A stretch of 64,000 bases of DNA from Saprospiraceae bacterium. Its GTDB lineage: Bacteria; Bacteroidota; Bacteroidia; Chitinophagales; Saprospiraceae. The position numbers and the translations under genes were made by a program. Within the stretch, counting starts at the first letter, position 1. Every line of letters begins with the position of its first letter. The notes beneath the pieces are model-generated. The model was given only the letters and a program-made list of their open reading frames with translations. It did not search any database and had not been told where the DNA came from. The stretch is from NCBI GenBank assembly GCA_029263015.1, contig JAJCYI010000198.1:1-64000 (forward strand), in the 5' to 3' direction. Shown here piece after piece: positions 18,504 to 28,518 of this stretch.

Positions 18504-20141
18504 TTAACCCAATAATACTTTTTTGTCGAATATATATTCGGTTTTATTTTCTTTATTTATGTTTTCCAGATCCACTGTTTCCCACGCTTCTTCAGACGTC
18601 AATTTTATAGATTCCCTTGCTGCCAAAATCCCTCCAATTGTCATAATCACAGCAACCAACGCAAAAAACATCATGCCCCAGGTTTGTTCGGAAGAAAGGA
18701 ATAATTCACTTTCGGGCGTGATGTACCTTCTTTTAAAAATAACATATCCAAAAGTTATTAAAAAAATAAATAATTGAATAATCAACGGTCTGGCAAAAGG
18801 GGACATTTTTCCAGTTTCTGCTTTTTTAGCGGTGGGGATATAGGGTATTTCGGCATTGACGACCGACAATAAAAACCCAAGAAAAAAAACAGGCCATGAC
18901 GCAAATTTTAAAACCATCCCACGCCAATGCACACCTCTTTCCGTGGCAGGATGGCTAAGCCAGTTTTGCACAAATAAATAAATAGCAAGCGCAAATACGC
19001 CAACGGGAAACACATTTAAAATAAAATCAGCAAAATGCATTTTCGCTGGTAAAAACCCCATCCAAAAAAACAAATATGGAATTAAGAAATAGAAAAAGGA
19101 AGTCGCCCCAACGAGGTAATAAGAGCCAATCGCCGAATAAGAAAGTTTTTGCCAAAAAGTCAATTTTTTAAAAAGCTTCGGCACTTCCGAAAATAAAACT
19201 TCGTGTACACCACGCGCCCATTTTAATTGTTGCTTGCAAAAAGACCCAAAATCTTCTGGCACAAGTCCACGGCTGACAACCACAGGATTAAAAACCGATT
19301 TCCACCCAGCCCCATGAAGTCGTATGGAAGTGATTAAATCTTCTGCTAATCCGATGCCGTGCCCGCCGATTGATTCTAAAGCTTTACGTCGGAACGTGCA
19401 GTTGGCACCAATCGCAACGGCATTGCCATAGCCGTACATGCCCATCATCGTTGGGCCATAAAAATGGTAGGTTTGCTCGGCGGCAGCAGCAGCAGTGAAA
19501 GAACGATATTGATTGTAGTACGCTTGCGAGACTTGCACAAACCCCGTTTTTTCATTTTTAAAATATCCCAATGTATTGTCCAAAAAGTTGGGAAAAGGAA
19601 TATGGTCAGGATCAAGGATGAGGATGAATTCCTCGTCGGTCAGTTCAAGTGCTTTGTTAACTTTTCCTGCTTTAGCCCCAGGCAGACCAACCAGTTCCAG
19701 CCACACGGCTCCGTGTTTTTCAGCCACCTCTTTGAAACGTGGGTCTTGTGTGTCGTCCAACAAATAAGTGGTGTGCGGGTAAGTGATATTGGCACATGCT
19801 TCCAGCGTTTTATCAAACATGGACAAAGGTTCTCCGGGCGAACTGGTGGTAAAAATGGCTACTGATTTGTCAGGTTCTGGAGCGGGAATATCCGGTCGTT
19901 TTATCCCCAAATAATTGATCCAATAAAGGATGACCCGCAACATCCCGTACCAAAAAATAAAAGACAGCATAATGTACAGCGCCAATGACCCGATGTGTTC
20001 CTCCCGAAACCACCAATCCGCCAACTGAAAAATGCTGACAACCCCAGCCACCACCAGCGCTAACAAAACAAACCGCGCCGTCTGACTGAACGGACGGGCA
20101 CGGCGGTATTGCCAAAGGTTTTGTTTATTTTTTTTGGTCAT
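18504..20141 (-). CDS. Processive family 2 glycosyltransferase (cellulose synthase-like)
   Basis: A 545-residue inner-membrane synthase. Membrane segments lie near 23-42 and 53-75, and several more follow residue 320. The cytoplasmic GT-A domain has LLDD (127-130), the metal-binding DPD at 177-179, AED (266-268) and QQLKW (304-308). The last corresponds to the QxxRW motif of processive beta-synthases with Lys for Arg. No PilZ domain is seen, so c-di-GMP control is not evident. It is expected to polymerise and extrude a beta-linked glycan, with the TPR/beta-barrel protein upstream as exit route and the GH26 downstream. Confidence 0.88.
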   Translation of the reverse strand: MTKKNKQNLWQYRRARPFSQTARFVLLALVVAGVVSIFQLADWWFREEHIGSLALYIMLSFIFWYGMLRVILYWINYLGIKRPDIPAPEPDKSVAIFTTSSPGEPLSMFDKTLEACANITYPHTTYLLDDTQDPRFKEVAEKHGAVWLELVGLPGAKAGKVNKALELTDEEFILILDPDHIPFPNFLDNTLGYFKNEKTGFVQVSQAYYNQYRSFTAAAAAEQTYHFYGPTMMGMYGYGNAVAIGANCTFRRKALESIGGHGIGLAEDLITSIRLHGAGWKSVFNPVVVSRGLVPEDFGSFCKQQLKWARGVHEVLFSEVPKLFKKLTFWQKLSYSAIGSYYLVGATSFFYFLIPYLFFWMGFLPAKMHFADFILNVFPVGVFALAIYLFVQNWLSHPATERGVHWRGMVLKFASWPVFFLGFLLSVVNAEIPYIPTAKKAETGKMSPFARPLIIQLFIFLITFGYVIFKRRYITPESELFLSSEQTWGMMFFALVAVIMTIGGILAARESIKLTSEEAWETVDLENINKENKTEYIFDKKVLLG

Positions 20142-20281
20142 GGATGTAAATGCGTATTGGTTATTGGGGAATTGGGATTTTTTTTAGATACAAAATAGTA
20201 GGAGGCCGACCTTAGACAAGTTCACTTAAAAATCTCCATAAATATTTGTTAATCAGTAATTTCCAACATCTTGCTCAGTAC

Positions 20282-21811
20282 CTAATTCCTATCAAAGTTT
20301 GTTTTCAAGCCAATCGTCACCGAGTGGGCGTCGTAAAAGAAAGTGTTCTCATAGCGGTAACTACTAATGAGCCAGGTATTCCTCAAAATCTCAAATTCAA
20401 ACTTGCTGCTCAGGTCAATTGTATTTTCCTTTTGAGTAAAAAAATCCGTTTTCACTTCAAGCTCGTTGCCTGTCTGGTCGAGATAAAGAAAAGGAAGGTC
20501 AGCCTGGGCAAATAGGCCCACATTTGCATTCAGTTCCAAGTTTATTTTTTTTGAAATATTTATTTTCAAATAAGCTAAGGCAGCATGTATCTGTTGGCTT
20601 TCTGGCGTAAAATATGGGTCGTAAATTCCTTTTACTTCTGTGCCTTCTTGCCATTCGGCAATGATTTCGCTCAACGGCAACTCATTGCGAAAACGGCTTT
20701 CTTTTGAATCTGATAAATTGAAAGCATACCCTGCCCTGAACTGGAAAACGGATATTTTAAAGGCTGGTGACATAGCCCATGCATAAGCTGACAGAATAGG
20801 GTTTTGGTCGCCATGATTTTTCTGCCCCACAGCAGCTTGCCCCATCCATGAATCGCCATTTGACAGATCAAACTGGAAGGCATATTCATTTTGAAATACC
20901 GACTGGTCAAGAGATGCGAGGGTCGTCAGGTTAGGAGTACGGGAAGCATTAGCAGAAATTGACAACCCTTTTGTCAACTGCTTTTTTAATACAGCTTCAC
21001 CGGTAAAATCTATTTGTCCATCAATTTGGTTTCGATAAAATCCACTATTGATAGTTAGCGTGGTTTTTACTTTTTTAAAATAAAAATGGTTGCCCAACTC
21101 GATGAGTTGCGCCTGTTTGCCGCCACTGTCTACATCAAAAAAATAAGCTGACCCATTAATAAAAGGGTGAAGCCATTTATTCCAATACTTTGACACCGAA
21201 ACCGTTGGCTTATAGAATGTAAAGGGCTGGGAATCAGTATTGTAATTCCCAAATAAATCTATATATACCGATTGGATTGCCTGAATTTTTTCCATCATCA
21301 CTACCGCTTCTGCCTGTCCAGGAAACAGCACCAAGAGTTTTTTAAAATAGCCCTCCGCAGTTTTGTATTCCTCATTCCAAAAATGGATATACCCAAGATT
21401 GAGTAGCGCCTCCGCATTGGACGGGTCAGAATTTAAGTAAGCTAAAAGGTGGGTTTTGGCATCTTCATATTTTTTGATTTCAAATAGCATCCGACCATAA
21501 TCCAAGTGCAGGGCCTTTTGTTCTGGATGCGCTGCTATCGTCTTTTCAAAAATCAATTCTGCCATCTTCAAATTGCCGCTCCAATAGTAGGAATGGGCCA
21601 AAAGTTGCTGCACATTGACATCATGGGGATGCTGTTTTTCTTCTTTCTGCAATAGCTCAATTGCTTTAGCAAATCCACCTTCTGATGCTGCTTGTCTTGC
21701 CAGTTCCAATACGCCAATATTGTTGTATTCCTGCGCATTTAATTCTGAAAATGTCAGGCATACAATCACCAAGAAGCCGATAGAAAATGCTCTGTTTATT
21801 GTTCCAATCAT
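20282..21811 (-). CDS. TPR protein with C-terminal outer-membrane beta-barrel
   Basis: A 509-residue protein with a signal peptide (ends near ELNAQ, residue 27). Tetratricopeptide repeats span about 30-170. A region rich in alternating beta strands with aromatic ends spans about 180-509 and finishes in VTIGLKTNF, as an outer-membrane barrel does. The architecture recalls PgaA, BcsC and YaiO. It is first of three co-oriented genes with the GT2 synthase and the GH26 hydrolase, so it probably forms the periplasmic scaffold and outer-membrane pore for the exported glycan. Confidence 0.8.
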   Translation of the reverse strand: MIGTINRAFSIGFLVIVCLTFSELNAQEYNNIGVLELARQAASEGGFAKAIELLQKEEKQHPHDVNVQQLLAHSYYWSGNLKMAELIFEKTIAAHPEQKALHLDYGRMLFEIKKYEDAKTHLLAYLNSDPSNAEALLNLGYIHFWNEEYKTAEGYFKKLLVLFPGQAEAVVMMEKIQAIQSVYIDLFGNYNTDSQPFTFYKPTVSVSKYWNKWLHPFINGSAYFFDVDSGGKQAQLIELGNHFYFKKVKTTLTINSGFYRNQIDGQIDFTGEAVLKKQLTKGLSISANASRTPNLTTLASLDQSVFQNEYAFQFDLSNGDSWMGQAAVGQKNHGDQNPILSAYAWAMSPAFKISVFQFRAGYAFNLSDSKESRFRNELPLSEIIAEWQEGTEVKGIYDPYFTPESQQIHAALAYLKINISKKINLELNANVGLFAQADLPFLYLDQTGNELEVKTDFFTQKENTIDLSSKFEFEILRNTWLISSYRYENTFFYDAHSVTIGLKTNFDRN

Positions 21812-21984
21812 GTATAAATTAAAAATCTAACGAGAGGTAGGCATAAAATTATAACCATATCTGTGCCCAAACAGTGATCTTTATTACAAAGGGATAGGTA
21901 ATTAATCAGTGGAAAAGGTTGCATGGTTGCGGATGCATTGCCGCTTATTACACTATGCAATAAATAAGCTGTGCTTTTGATTTC

Positions 21985-22048
21985 TCCTCCAAGGGGTTTC
22001 AACCCTTTGTTTTTATACAACCACAAAGGGTTGAAACCCCTTGGAGGA
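21985..22048. repeat. Perfect 25-bp inverted repeat
   Basis: The arms begin TCCTCCAAGGGGTTTCAACC (21985-22009) and end GGTTGAAACCCCTTGGAGGA (22024-22048), and are perfectly complementary, with a 14-nt loop. It lies between the S37 peptidase stop and the TPR gene start, both on the minus strand. It could end peptidase transcripts, but there is no U-tract. The rest of 21812-22189 shows no feature. Confidence 0.8.
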
Positions 22049-22189
22049 AGCCTAAATTTTACACCGTATGCTTGGGTCAGGCCACTTAGGAACAGTACAT
22101 ATTTAAAGATACGAGGCAAAGGAACGAAATCAGGCATTGCACTTCTGGGGTTTGGAGCAACCGGAAGTACAACTTCCGGTGTACGGAAG

Positions 22190-23473
22190 CTAAAACTCTT
22201 CGCCCAACCATTCACTCAATGTTTTTACCAATTTGGCTTTGCTTGCCTCCGTCATATTCTTGATCCTGGCCTTTCGATGATCGGTGCCAGGCATGAAAAA
22301 AAATACAGCGTTCGTTTTACCAGAAGGCCGAACAGCGGTGGACGACCAGGTATCTGAATCGCCGTTGATGTAAAGCATATTGTCGCCGTTCAAATCTACC
22401 CATTGTTTGACTTTGGTGGGGAGTTTTCCATCAAAATTCATCGCCTCACCTTCCTCTGGCATAAAGATGGCCGTTGGGTTGGGCTTCATTGGGAGTGCCT
22501 TTAATAAGCCCTTGAAATCGTCGGTGCGGTAGCTGTAATAACCCATCTGATCTCCAGCTTGCCAATAGTGCGAGGCATAATCTGTCATGCTTTTATCAGC
22601 AAAAAAATCCATGCCCGAGATGCCCAGAAAGTGTATCAATATTTCATCAAGCGGGGCATTTTTAGCTGGAATTTCCGCGCAGTCATGCCCCCATTGCCAA
22701 AAGGAAAACGGGTATTCTAAAATTGCATATTCGAATGCTTCCGCTTCCGTCAAATAGGAAAATTCAAGCCCCGCACCCTTGCCGTACCATGCCAGTTTGG
22801 ATAGCGATTCTTCGTGATTTGTGAGGATGCGTTTTTGAATATCGTAGATCTTTTGCCGGCATTCTTTTGTGCCCACTGTATCCAAGAATTCATAAATCCT
22901 TTTTTCTTCCAGAGCCATGTTCATTGGAGCGACATATGGCACGCTCACATCCACATCATTAGGGTAAAAATACCGATAATAAATAGTGGTCTGCCCACCC
23001 TTGCTGATGCCAGTACTGATCCATTTCCCATCGTAAATTTGGCGAAACAACTGGTTTATGTGGTGCAGGTCAGCAGTGGCTTGTTCGAGGTTAAGGTATT
23101 CATAATCAGCATTTTCCGGAATACTCTCCCCAAAATAACGATGCTCCACATCTATCTGGTTGGCGCTGAGCAATTCCGTTAATTCGTACATCCTGTTGGC
23201 AGGACGCTGGTAGCCTTCCGTGCAAATAATCGTCGGGCGATCGAAACCTTTATGGGTGAGGTAAGCCCGTTGGTAGAAATGCCCTTTTTCAGGTGCTGTG
23301 TGGTCGATTGGTTGGCGGATTTTCAGTTCATATGCAGCACCAAATCCTTCCGGTGTTTTGATCTTTTTGAAACTGACATCAGGCAGGTTGAAAAGCTGGG
23401 CTTCGATGTTGGCTGACTGGGCAATCACATTGAATGCCATTAAAATGATAATAAAAGTCAGTATGTTTTTCAT
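22190..23473 (-). CDS. S37 family serine peptidase (prolyl tri/tetrapeptidyl aminopeptidase type)
   Basis: A 427-residue secreted protein when started at ATG 23473, which gives a signal peptide ending near NVIAQ. An upstream ATG at 23533 would add 20 residues encoded by repeat DNA and is rejected. The nucleophile is Ser157 in GISKGG, after FYQRAYLTH and DVEHRYFGES, which are typical of the S37 (PS-10) family. A C-terminal GTDHRKARI supplies the probable catalytic His. It is an exported alpha/beta hydrolase that probably removes short peptides after proline. Confidence 0.85.
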   Translation of the reverse strand: MKNILTFIIILMAFNVIAQSANIEAQLFNLPDVSFKKIKTPEGFGAAYELKIRQPIDHTAPEKGHFYQRAYLTHKGFDRPTIICTEGYQRPANRMYELTELLSANQIDVEHRYFGESIPENADYEYLNLEQATADLHHINQLFRQIYDGKWISTGISKGGQTTIYYRYFYPNDVDVSVPYVAPMNMALEEKRIYEFLDTVGTKECRQKIYDIQKRILTNHEESLSKLAWYGKGAGLEFSYLTEAEAFEYAILEYPFSFWQWGHDCAEIPAKNAPLDEILIHFLGISGMDFFADKSMTDYASHYWQAGDQMGYYSYRTDDFKGLLKALPMKPNPTAIFMPEEGEAMNFDGKLPTKVKQWVDLNGDNMLYINGDSDTWSSTAVRPSGKTNAVFFFMPGTDHRKARIKNMTEASKAKLVKTLSEWLGEEF

Positions 23474-23483
23474 GTTTAGATTT

Positions 23484-23556
23484 TTGAAATTTGAAATTGA
23501 GAAATTTGAAATTATGGGGAAATAGCTAATCAAGCAATTTCCAATTTCTCAATTTT
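23484..23556. repeat. Tandem-repeat hairpin (GAAATTTGAAATT word)
   Basis: The left arm (23484-23513) is TGAAATTTGAAATTGAGAAA; the right arm (23534-23556) is GCAATTTCCAATTTCTCAA, complementary with a few gaps. It lies between the dipeptidase stop and the S37 peptidase start. Confidence 0.6.
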
Positions 23557-24790
23557 ATTTATTTTGCATTTCAGAAGCGACACGCTCGACTTCCCGCCAT
23601 ACACGAAATAAGTTTTTGTAACAGATTTTTTCAATATCTTCTTCAGAATAACCACGTTTCAATAATTCAAAAATAAGGTTAGGATAGGCCGACACATCTT
23701 TTAGCCCGACAGGCAGTGAATCCCCTACCCCATCGAAATCGGAGCCGATACCAACGTGGTTGATGCCCGCCAGTTCCACGATATGGTCAATGTGGTTGGC
23801 GACCATTTCAACATCGGAAAAAAGTGGTTTCTCAAACAATGCCTTGAATGCTTCGATGTAAGGTTCAGCGGCTTCATCCTTTTCGGTTAAGCCTTTTTCC
23901 TCCAGCATGATGCGCATTTTATCTCGTAGCTCATCCCTGTTTTTTGAAACAGTGCCATCAAGAAAACTGGAACCAAAATTTACCATGATGACCCCACTGT
24001 TTTTCCCCAACGCTTCGATCATAAAATCATCCATATTCCGCTGGAAGCCAGGCGTGAATTTTCTGCAAGACGAGTGCGATGCAATGACCGGTGCTTTCAC
24101 CAATCCAATTGTCTGGTAAAAAGCTGCATCTGATACATGGGAAATATCCACCATAATGCCTTGTTTGTTCATTTCATTAATAACATCCCGACCAAATGGA
24201 CTGAGCCCGTTCCAGGTCCTGGTGGTGTCATACGACGAATCGCAAATTTGATTGTCCTTGGCATGGGTGAGCGTGATATAGCGGATTCCCCGTTTCTGGA
24301 AATAAGCCACATCGCTGAGCTCCAAAACAGGTGCACCGTTTTCCATACCCATTGGCAGTGAAATTTTTCCTGCTTTGAAATTTTGTTCCACGAGGTCAGG
24401 AGAAAGGCCAGCACCAAATTTGGAAGGATGCGCCTCGATGATTCCGTTCACCATGTCGATCAACGAATCAGCAACCCCTTTTGCACCACCTTCTTCTTGA
24501 TACCGGGAGGGAATGTAAATGGACATAAAAGGAGCGGAAAGGCCACCTTTTTTTGCTCGAACATAATCAAAGTCTCCATCTTCCGTTTCAATCGGAATGC
24601 CAATGAACTCTTTGGTGAGTTGGAAGTTCCTTACCCGAAGGCGGTAAGGCAGATCAACGTGGCCATCGGCAATAATAAACTTATGGGCGAGTTCGTCTGA
24701 CTTTTGACGGAGTGCATCATCGTTCATTTCATTTTGAGCTAATAGGCTGACATTTAACAACATAGCGATGATTGGTAAGTAAAATTTCAT
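23555..24790 (-). CDS. Membrane dipeptidase (M19 family), secreted
   Basis: A 411-residue protein with a signal peptide (to about residue 20). Zinc ligands His44 and Asp46 lie in DGHVDLPYR. The family landmarks TLTHAKDN, DISHVSD and SHSSCRKFTPGFQRNMDD, and GIGSDFDGVG near the C-terminus, are all present. Family members hydrolyse dipeptides, often with broad stereospecificity. It is upstream of the S37 peptidase on the same strand, so the two may act in sequence on extracellular peptides. Confidence 0.93.
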   Translation of the reverse strand: MKFYLPIIAMLLNVSLLAQNEMNDDALRQKSDELAHKFIIADGHVDLPYRLRVRNFQLTKEFIGIPIETEDGDFDYVRAKKGGLSAPFMSIYIPSRYQEEGGAKGVADSLIDMVNGIIEAHPSKFGAGLSPDLVEQNFKAGKISLPMGMENGAPVLELSDVAYFQKRGIRYITLTHAKDNQICDSSYDTTRTWNGLSPFGRDVINEMNKQGIMVDISHVSDAAFYQTIGLVKAPVIASHSSCRKFTPGFQRNMDDFMIEALGKNSGVIMVNFGSSFLDGTVSKNRDELRDKMRIMLEEKGLTEKDEAAEPYIEAFKALFEKPLFSDVEMVANHIDHIVELAGINHVGIGSDFDGVGDSLPVGLKDVSAYPNLIFELLKRGYSEEDIEKICYKNLFRVWREVERVASEMQNK

Positions 24791-24899
24791 ATTTTATTTT
24801 TTATGCAGGCGGGAAAATAGGGAGATTTGTATAAAAACCTGCTAATGAAATTGACACTCTCCTTAATTTTTTACCAGAAATAGCGTTTATTTTTGCTCT

Positions 24900-24998
24900 G
24901 GTCTAGTGGTTTATTGGTTTAGCGGTTTTTTAGCATAAAGGCAAAACCTATAAACCAACAAACCTATAAACCTATAAACCTATAAACCGCCCGACTAG
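24900..24998. repeat. Tandem-repeat hairpin (AACCTATA word)
   Basis: The left arm GGTCTAGTGGTTTATTGG (from 24900) pairs with a right arm (24944-24998) of five AACCTATA words ending CCGACTAGC. It fills the divergent promoter space between the dipeptidase and the PKD/OmpA gene and ends 8 bp before the latter's ATG. Confidence 0.65.
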
Positions 24999-25005
24999 CA
25001 ATCAT

Positions 25006-26853
25006 ATGAACTTCAAACTGCCCGGCATATTATTTTCCTTTTTAGTGACCGCCCAAACGGTTTTCGCGTTAGCTCCCGCCAATGACCATTGTTCAAAAGC
25101 CTATACTTTAAGAAATATTTCCAACTATTGTAGTTCACCCCGCGCCTTTACCACAGATGGAGCTACACCATCACGACTGGAGAACCCTGGTTGTTTTCCA
25201 AGCTATTCATCAGAACCTGACAACGATGTATGGTTCAAGTTTACGGCCATCGCAAATACCGTGAGCATATCTGTAATCGGAGCTATTGAAGGAACTCCAA
25301 AAGGAACGTTGCAATTTCCACAATTTGCTTTGTACCAGGGTAGTTGTTCGAATGGGCTATTGCCAGTAGGTTGCATGAGCGATGGACAGGGGTACAACAT
25401 TGCAGAAACATTTATTAATGACTTGGCCATCGGTGGTACCTATTACATAAGAGTGGATGGCCGCAGAGGAAAAACAGGAAGTTTCCAACTGTGCGTCAAC
25501 AATTTTAACCCTGTACCTTCCCCTTCTTCAGATTGCGCAACAGCTGTGGTGCTTTGTGACAAATCCCCCTTCACCGTACCGAGCATAAGTGGAGTAGGCT
25601 ACGATGACCGTGAAGTCCCTCCAGGCCTTTGCCTCAGGGAAGAAAGCAGCTCTGCTTGGTATAAATGGACTTGCGACAAACCTGGGACTTTGACATTTAT
25701 CTTAAAACCAGTCAATCCAGCTGACGATATTGATTTTGCACTTTTTTTATTGCCATTCGGAGTAGATGATTGTTCTGCAAAAATACCGGTTAGGTGCATG
25801 GCATCAGGAGAACAAGTAAATGCATCCTATTCAGGGTGGGCCAGGTGCTCCGGAAAGACAGGGCTGAGGTCATCTTCTGCTGATTTATACGAAAATGCAG
25901 GCTGCGATGAAGGGGACGACAATTTTATCGCAACACTACGGATGGAACAAGGAGAGAGTTTTGCACTATTGGTCAACAACTACCACAATACCGGCAACGG
26001 CTTTTCGATTACGTTTGGAGGATCAGGCACATTCAAAGGCCCAGTTGCGCATTTTGTGGTCAACAAATTGAAAATCAATCAAAAACAAGAATTGTGGGTG
26101 CGGAACAAATCAAGTTTTGTGGGTGGTATTAATAATTGGGAATGGAACTTTGGGGTGGATGCCAAGCCTGCAACAGCGAAAGGAAAAGGGCCACACAAAG
26201 TAAAGTATAGTTCTATTGGCAAAAAATCCATTTCACTTGTCGTCGAAACCAACAACGGCTGCAAGGTTACCAAAGTAAGACAGGTAACCGTTACCGACCC
26301 TCCTCCTTCTGAACTTGAAATTATAGAGGAATCAGTTGGGGTAAAAGAAACCCTGGAAGCACCTGAATCTCCAAAAGGCCCTGTCTCTACTTCTATTAAT
26401 AATGAGGAAATTGCAAATGTACTACCGACCGAATTCCAAGAAAAAGAACCTAAGCCACTGGAAATCGCACCCAAGTCAGACATAGTTTTAGATTCGGTCA
26501 CATACGACGTTAAATATACTGCCACCATTTATTTTGCTTCCGATTCTTTTTCCCTCGATGGCGACGACCTTGAGGTTCTAAAAGAAGTATTGATTCATCT
26601 TCGACAAAATCCTGATTACAAAGCCATTGTGGAAGGCCATACCAATAACATCCCTGACAATAAATATTGCAACAAGCTTGCATCTGAACGTGCTGGCTCT
26701 GTCATTTCCTGGTTGAACAACAATGACATTCACGACGAGCGCATTATTCGGAAGATATTTGGGAAAGACAAAGTATTTGTCAGAAAGGACAGTAGGTACC
26801 ACAATCCAAAAGTGTATCAAAAAGCTGTGGTAAAGGTGGTGCAGCGAGAGTGA
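25006..26853 (+). CDS. PKD-domain protein with C-terminal OmpA domain, outer membrane
   Basis: A 615-residue protein with a signal peptide (to about residue 23). Two Cys-containing beta domains (about 25-165 and 175-345) recall the pre-peptidase C-terminal type. A PKD domain (about 350-430, WEWNFG) follows, then a Pro/Glu-rich linker. The OmpA/MotB peptidoglycan-binding domain covers about 505-615 (IYFASDSFSLDGDD, VEGHTNN, SERAGSVISWL). It should tether the outer membrane to peptidoglycan and present adhesive domains. It is monocistronic. Confidence 0.85.
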   Translation: MNFKLPGILFSFLVTAQTVFALAPANDHCSKAYTLRNISNYCSSPRAFTTDGATPSRLENPGCFPSYSSEPDNDVWFKFTAIANTVSISVIGAIEGTPKGTLQFPQFALYQGSCSNGLLPVGCMSDGQGYNIAETFINDLAIGGTYYIRVDGRRGKTGSFQLCVNNFNPVPSPSSDCATAVVLCDKSPFTVPSISGVGYDDREVPPGLCLREESSSAWYKWTCDKPGTLTFILKPVNPADDIDFALFLLPFGVDDCSAKIPVRCMASGEQVNASYSGWARCSGKTGLRSSSADLYENAGCDEGDDNFIATLRMEQGESFALLVNNYHNTGNGFSITFGGSGTFKGPVAHFVVNKLKINQKQELWVRNKSSFVGGINNWEWNFGVDAKPATAKGKGPHKVKYSSIGKKSISLVVETNNGCKVTKVRQVTVTDPPPSELEIIEESVGVKETLEAPESPKGPVSTSINNEEIANVLPTEFQEKEPKPLEIAPKSDIVLDSVTYDVKYTATIYFASDSFSLDGDDLEVLKEVLIHLRQNPDYKAIVEGHTNNIPDNKYCNKLASERAGSVISWLNNNDIHDERIIRKIFGKDKVFVRKDSRYHNPKVYQKAVVKVVQRE

Positions 26854-26902
26854 TTGTTGGTTGCAATTTAGGGTGTAGCTTGAAGTTACGCCCTAAATTC
26901 AA

Positions 26903-26933
26903 CGAATGGCAATCTCAATTCTCAATTCTCTTA
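26903..26933. repeat. CAATTCTC repeat overlapping the ligase stop codon
   Basis: The words CTCAATTCTCAATTCTC run across the end of the O-antigen ligase gene. They supply its last residues (RIEN) and its TGA stop. This is a clear case of a gene-end repeat merging with coding sequence. Confidence 0.55.
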
Positions 26934-28390
26934 AAATTTTCATCAAAATCCTTTAGCCTGACAATCATGGCCAGCATGACGTAGAAGATAATACTTGTTG
27001 GCAACAAGGTGATGGCTTCCTGTGGGTAACATGCCACTGCAAGTAGGAATACATTCAAGGCCAAGCACAGGTACAATAATTTAATGGTTGGATCTTTTAC
27101 CCTGAAATAGTAATAAATACTCGTTCGCAGAGCGGTAAACAAGAGTCCCATATAAATGAGCAGACCTATCCATCCAGTTTCTACTGCCAATCTCACAAAA
27201 AGGCTATCGTGGGCAAAACTGGCCAACCAGGAATCTGGTGTAAAACGATTCCCCCAATATCCTGTACTGCCCAGGCCAGCACCAATCGGATGGGACTGAA
27301 TATAAGGTTGTACCAGTTTTTGATTTTTCATCCGCACATCCACGGTATCGTTGCTCTGCCCTTTGAATGTAGATTGGATGCGCCAAATCACGGCGCTATG
27401 GGTTGATTTCATTACAAGCACTCCTCCCACCATGAAGAAGATAGTGGTTGCCAGGATCGTCTCTTTTTTCAAAGTCAAGATCACATAAAAAATGATGCCC
27501 ATTGGTATCATGACAAACGGGGTTCTTGAACCGGCATACGCCATCCCCATCAGCATGGCAATACCTGCAATTACCAAAGTGATTTTTTTCCAAGTTTTAA
27601 ACGGGCCCGTAGCTAACAATAAAGCAAAGAGGCCTAGATAACCCATCAAAATACCGAAAGTAGTCGGATCCGAAAAAAAAGAAAACACTCTCATCCGACT
27701 CCATTGGAAAATGAGCATGAACCGCTCTTCGTCTGCATTCAACCATGCTATTTCTGCATTGCTAAAGCCAATAAATTCTTGTTTGAGGGAATAAAGTGCT
27801 GAAATGAAAGCAAGGAACAAGATGACCTTGACCGTGGTCATTATTTTTTTCAAACTGCTGAAAGCAAAGCAGGCAATGTAATATAGTGCAAGCATGAGTG
27901 CAACAGTCCTGACGGTGTAAAGCCAGGCCACTTTGGAGGCCGACCACGGGTTGAGTACCTGCAACAAGTTGTAATAGATCCAAGCTGCAATGAACAGGCT
28001 GATTGGGCTTTTTGCGAAGCTAAAATCCTTTTCTTTTATAAGCCGTGCAAGTAGGCCGACCAACATGAGGACCAGCAGGCCGTCCATGGCTGTGCCGATT
28101 GGGCCACTGGTATATTTGGCTGCCAGCCCTAACAAAAAACCTGCAACCAGCATGACGTTGATCCCAAAATGGAGATTCAGAAAACAGGCTGCCACGATCG
28201 GAATGGCCACGAGGCCTCCAACTGTCAATATGGCCAATTTTAGTGGCAACAAAGACAACACATAAGCCAATGCAAAAGCCCCCAACAATGCGGCAACATA
28301 CCCTATTGGATTATTGAGTTTTTGGTAAACAACTTTGTGCCTCAACCAAGCGCCCAAGTCAAAAAAACCTTGTGTACGAAGGAAGTTCAT
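26915..28390 (-). CDS. O-antigen ligase/polymerase family membrane protein (Wzy-like)
   Basis: A 491-residue polytopic protein with about 11-12 membrane segments. A large periplasmic loop near 330-410 contains SHPIGAGLGSTGYWGNR and FAHDSLFVRLAVETGWIG, the hallmark of the WaaL/Wzy O-antigen ligase superfamily. It is the last gene of the minus-strand polysaccharide locus that runs from 34981, so it probably polymerises the repeat units that the flippase delivers. Ligase activity onto a lipid or protein is the alternative. Confidence 0.88.
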   Translation of the reverse strand: MNFLRTQGFFDLGAWLRHKVVYQKLNNPIGYVAALLGAFALAYVLSLLPLKLAILTVGGLVAIPIVAACFLNLHFGINVMLVAGFLLGLAAKYTSGPIGTAMDGLLVLMLVGLLARLIKEKDFSFAKSPISLFIAAWIYYNLLQVLNPWSASKVAWLYTVRTVALMLALYYIACFAFSSLKKIMTTVKVILFLAFISALYSLKQEFIGFSNAEIAWLNADEERFMLIFQWSRMRVFSFFSDPTTFGILMGYLGLFALLLATGPFKTWKKITLVIAGIAMLMGMAYAGSRTPFVMIPMGIIFYVILTLKKETILATTIFFMVGGVLVMKSTHSAVIWRIQSTFKGQSNDTVDVRMKNQKLVQPYIQSHPIGAGLGSTGYWGNRFTPDSWLASFAHDSLFVRLAVETGWIGLLIYMGLLFTALRTSIYYYFRVKDPTIKLLYLCLALNVFLLAVACYPQEAITLLPTSIIFYVMLAMIVRLKDFDENFKRIEN

Positions 28391-28412
28391 TTTCTCATAG
28401 TTGACGTGAAAT

Positions 28413-28518
28413 TCTGAGAATTTGAGAGTTTGAGTTTCTAAGTTTCTGAGAGTTTGAGTCTCAAAAACTCAAAAACTTAGAAACTCAAAAACTTAGAAAC
28501 TCAGAAACTCAGAAACTC
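28413..28518. repeat. Tandem-repeat hairpin (GAGTTTCTAAG word)
   Basis: The left arm (28413-28459) repeats GAGTTTGAGTTTCTAAGTTT; the right arm (28460-28518) repeats CTCAAAAACTTAGAAACTCA. The arms meet with almost no loop. It lies just upstream of the ligase gene. Confidence 0.7.
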
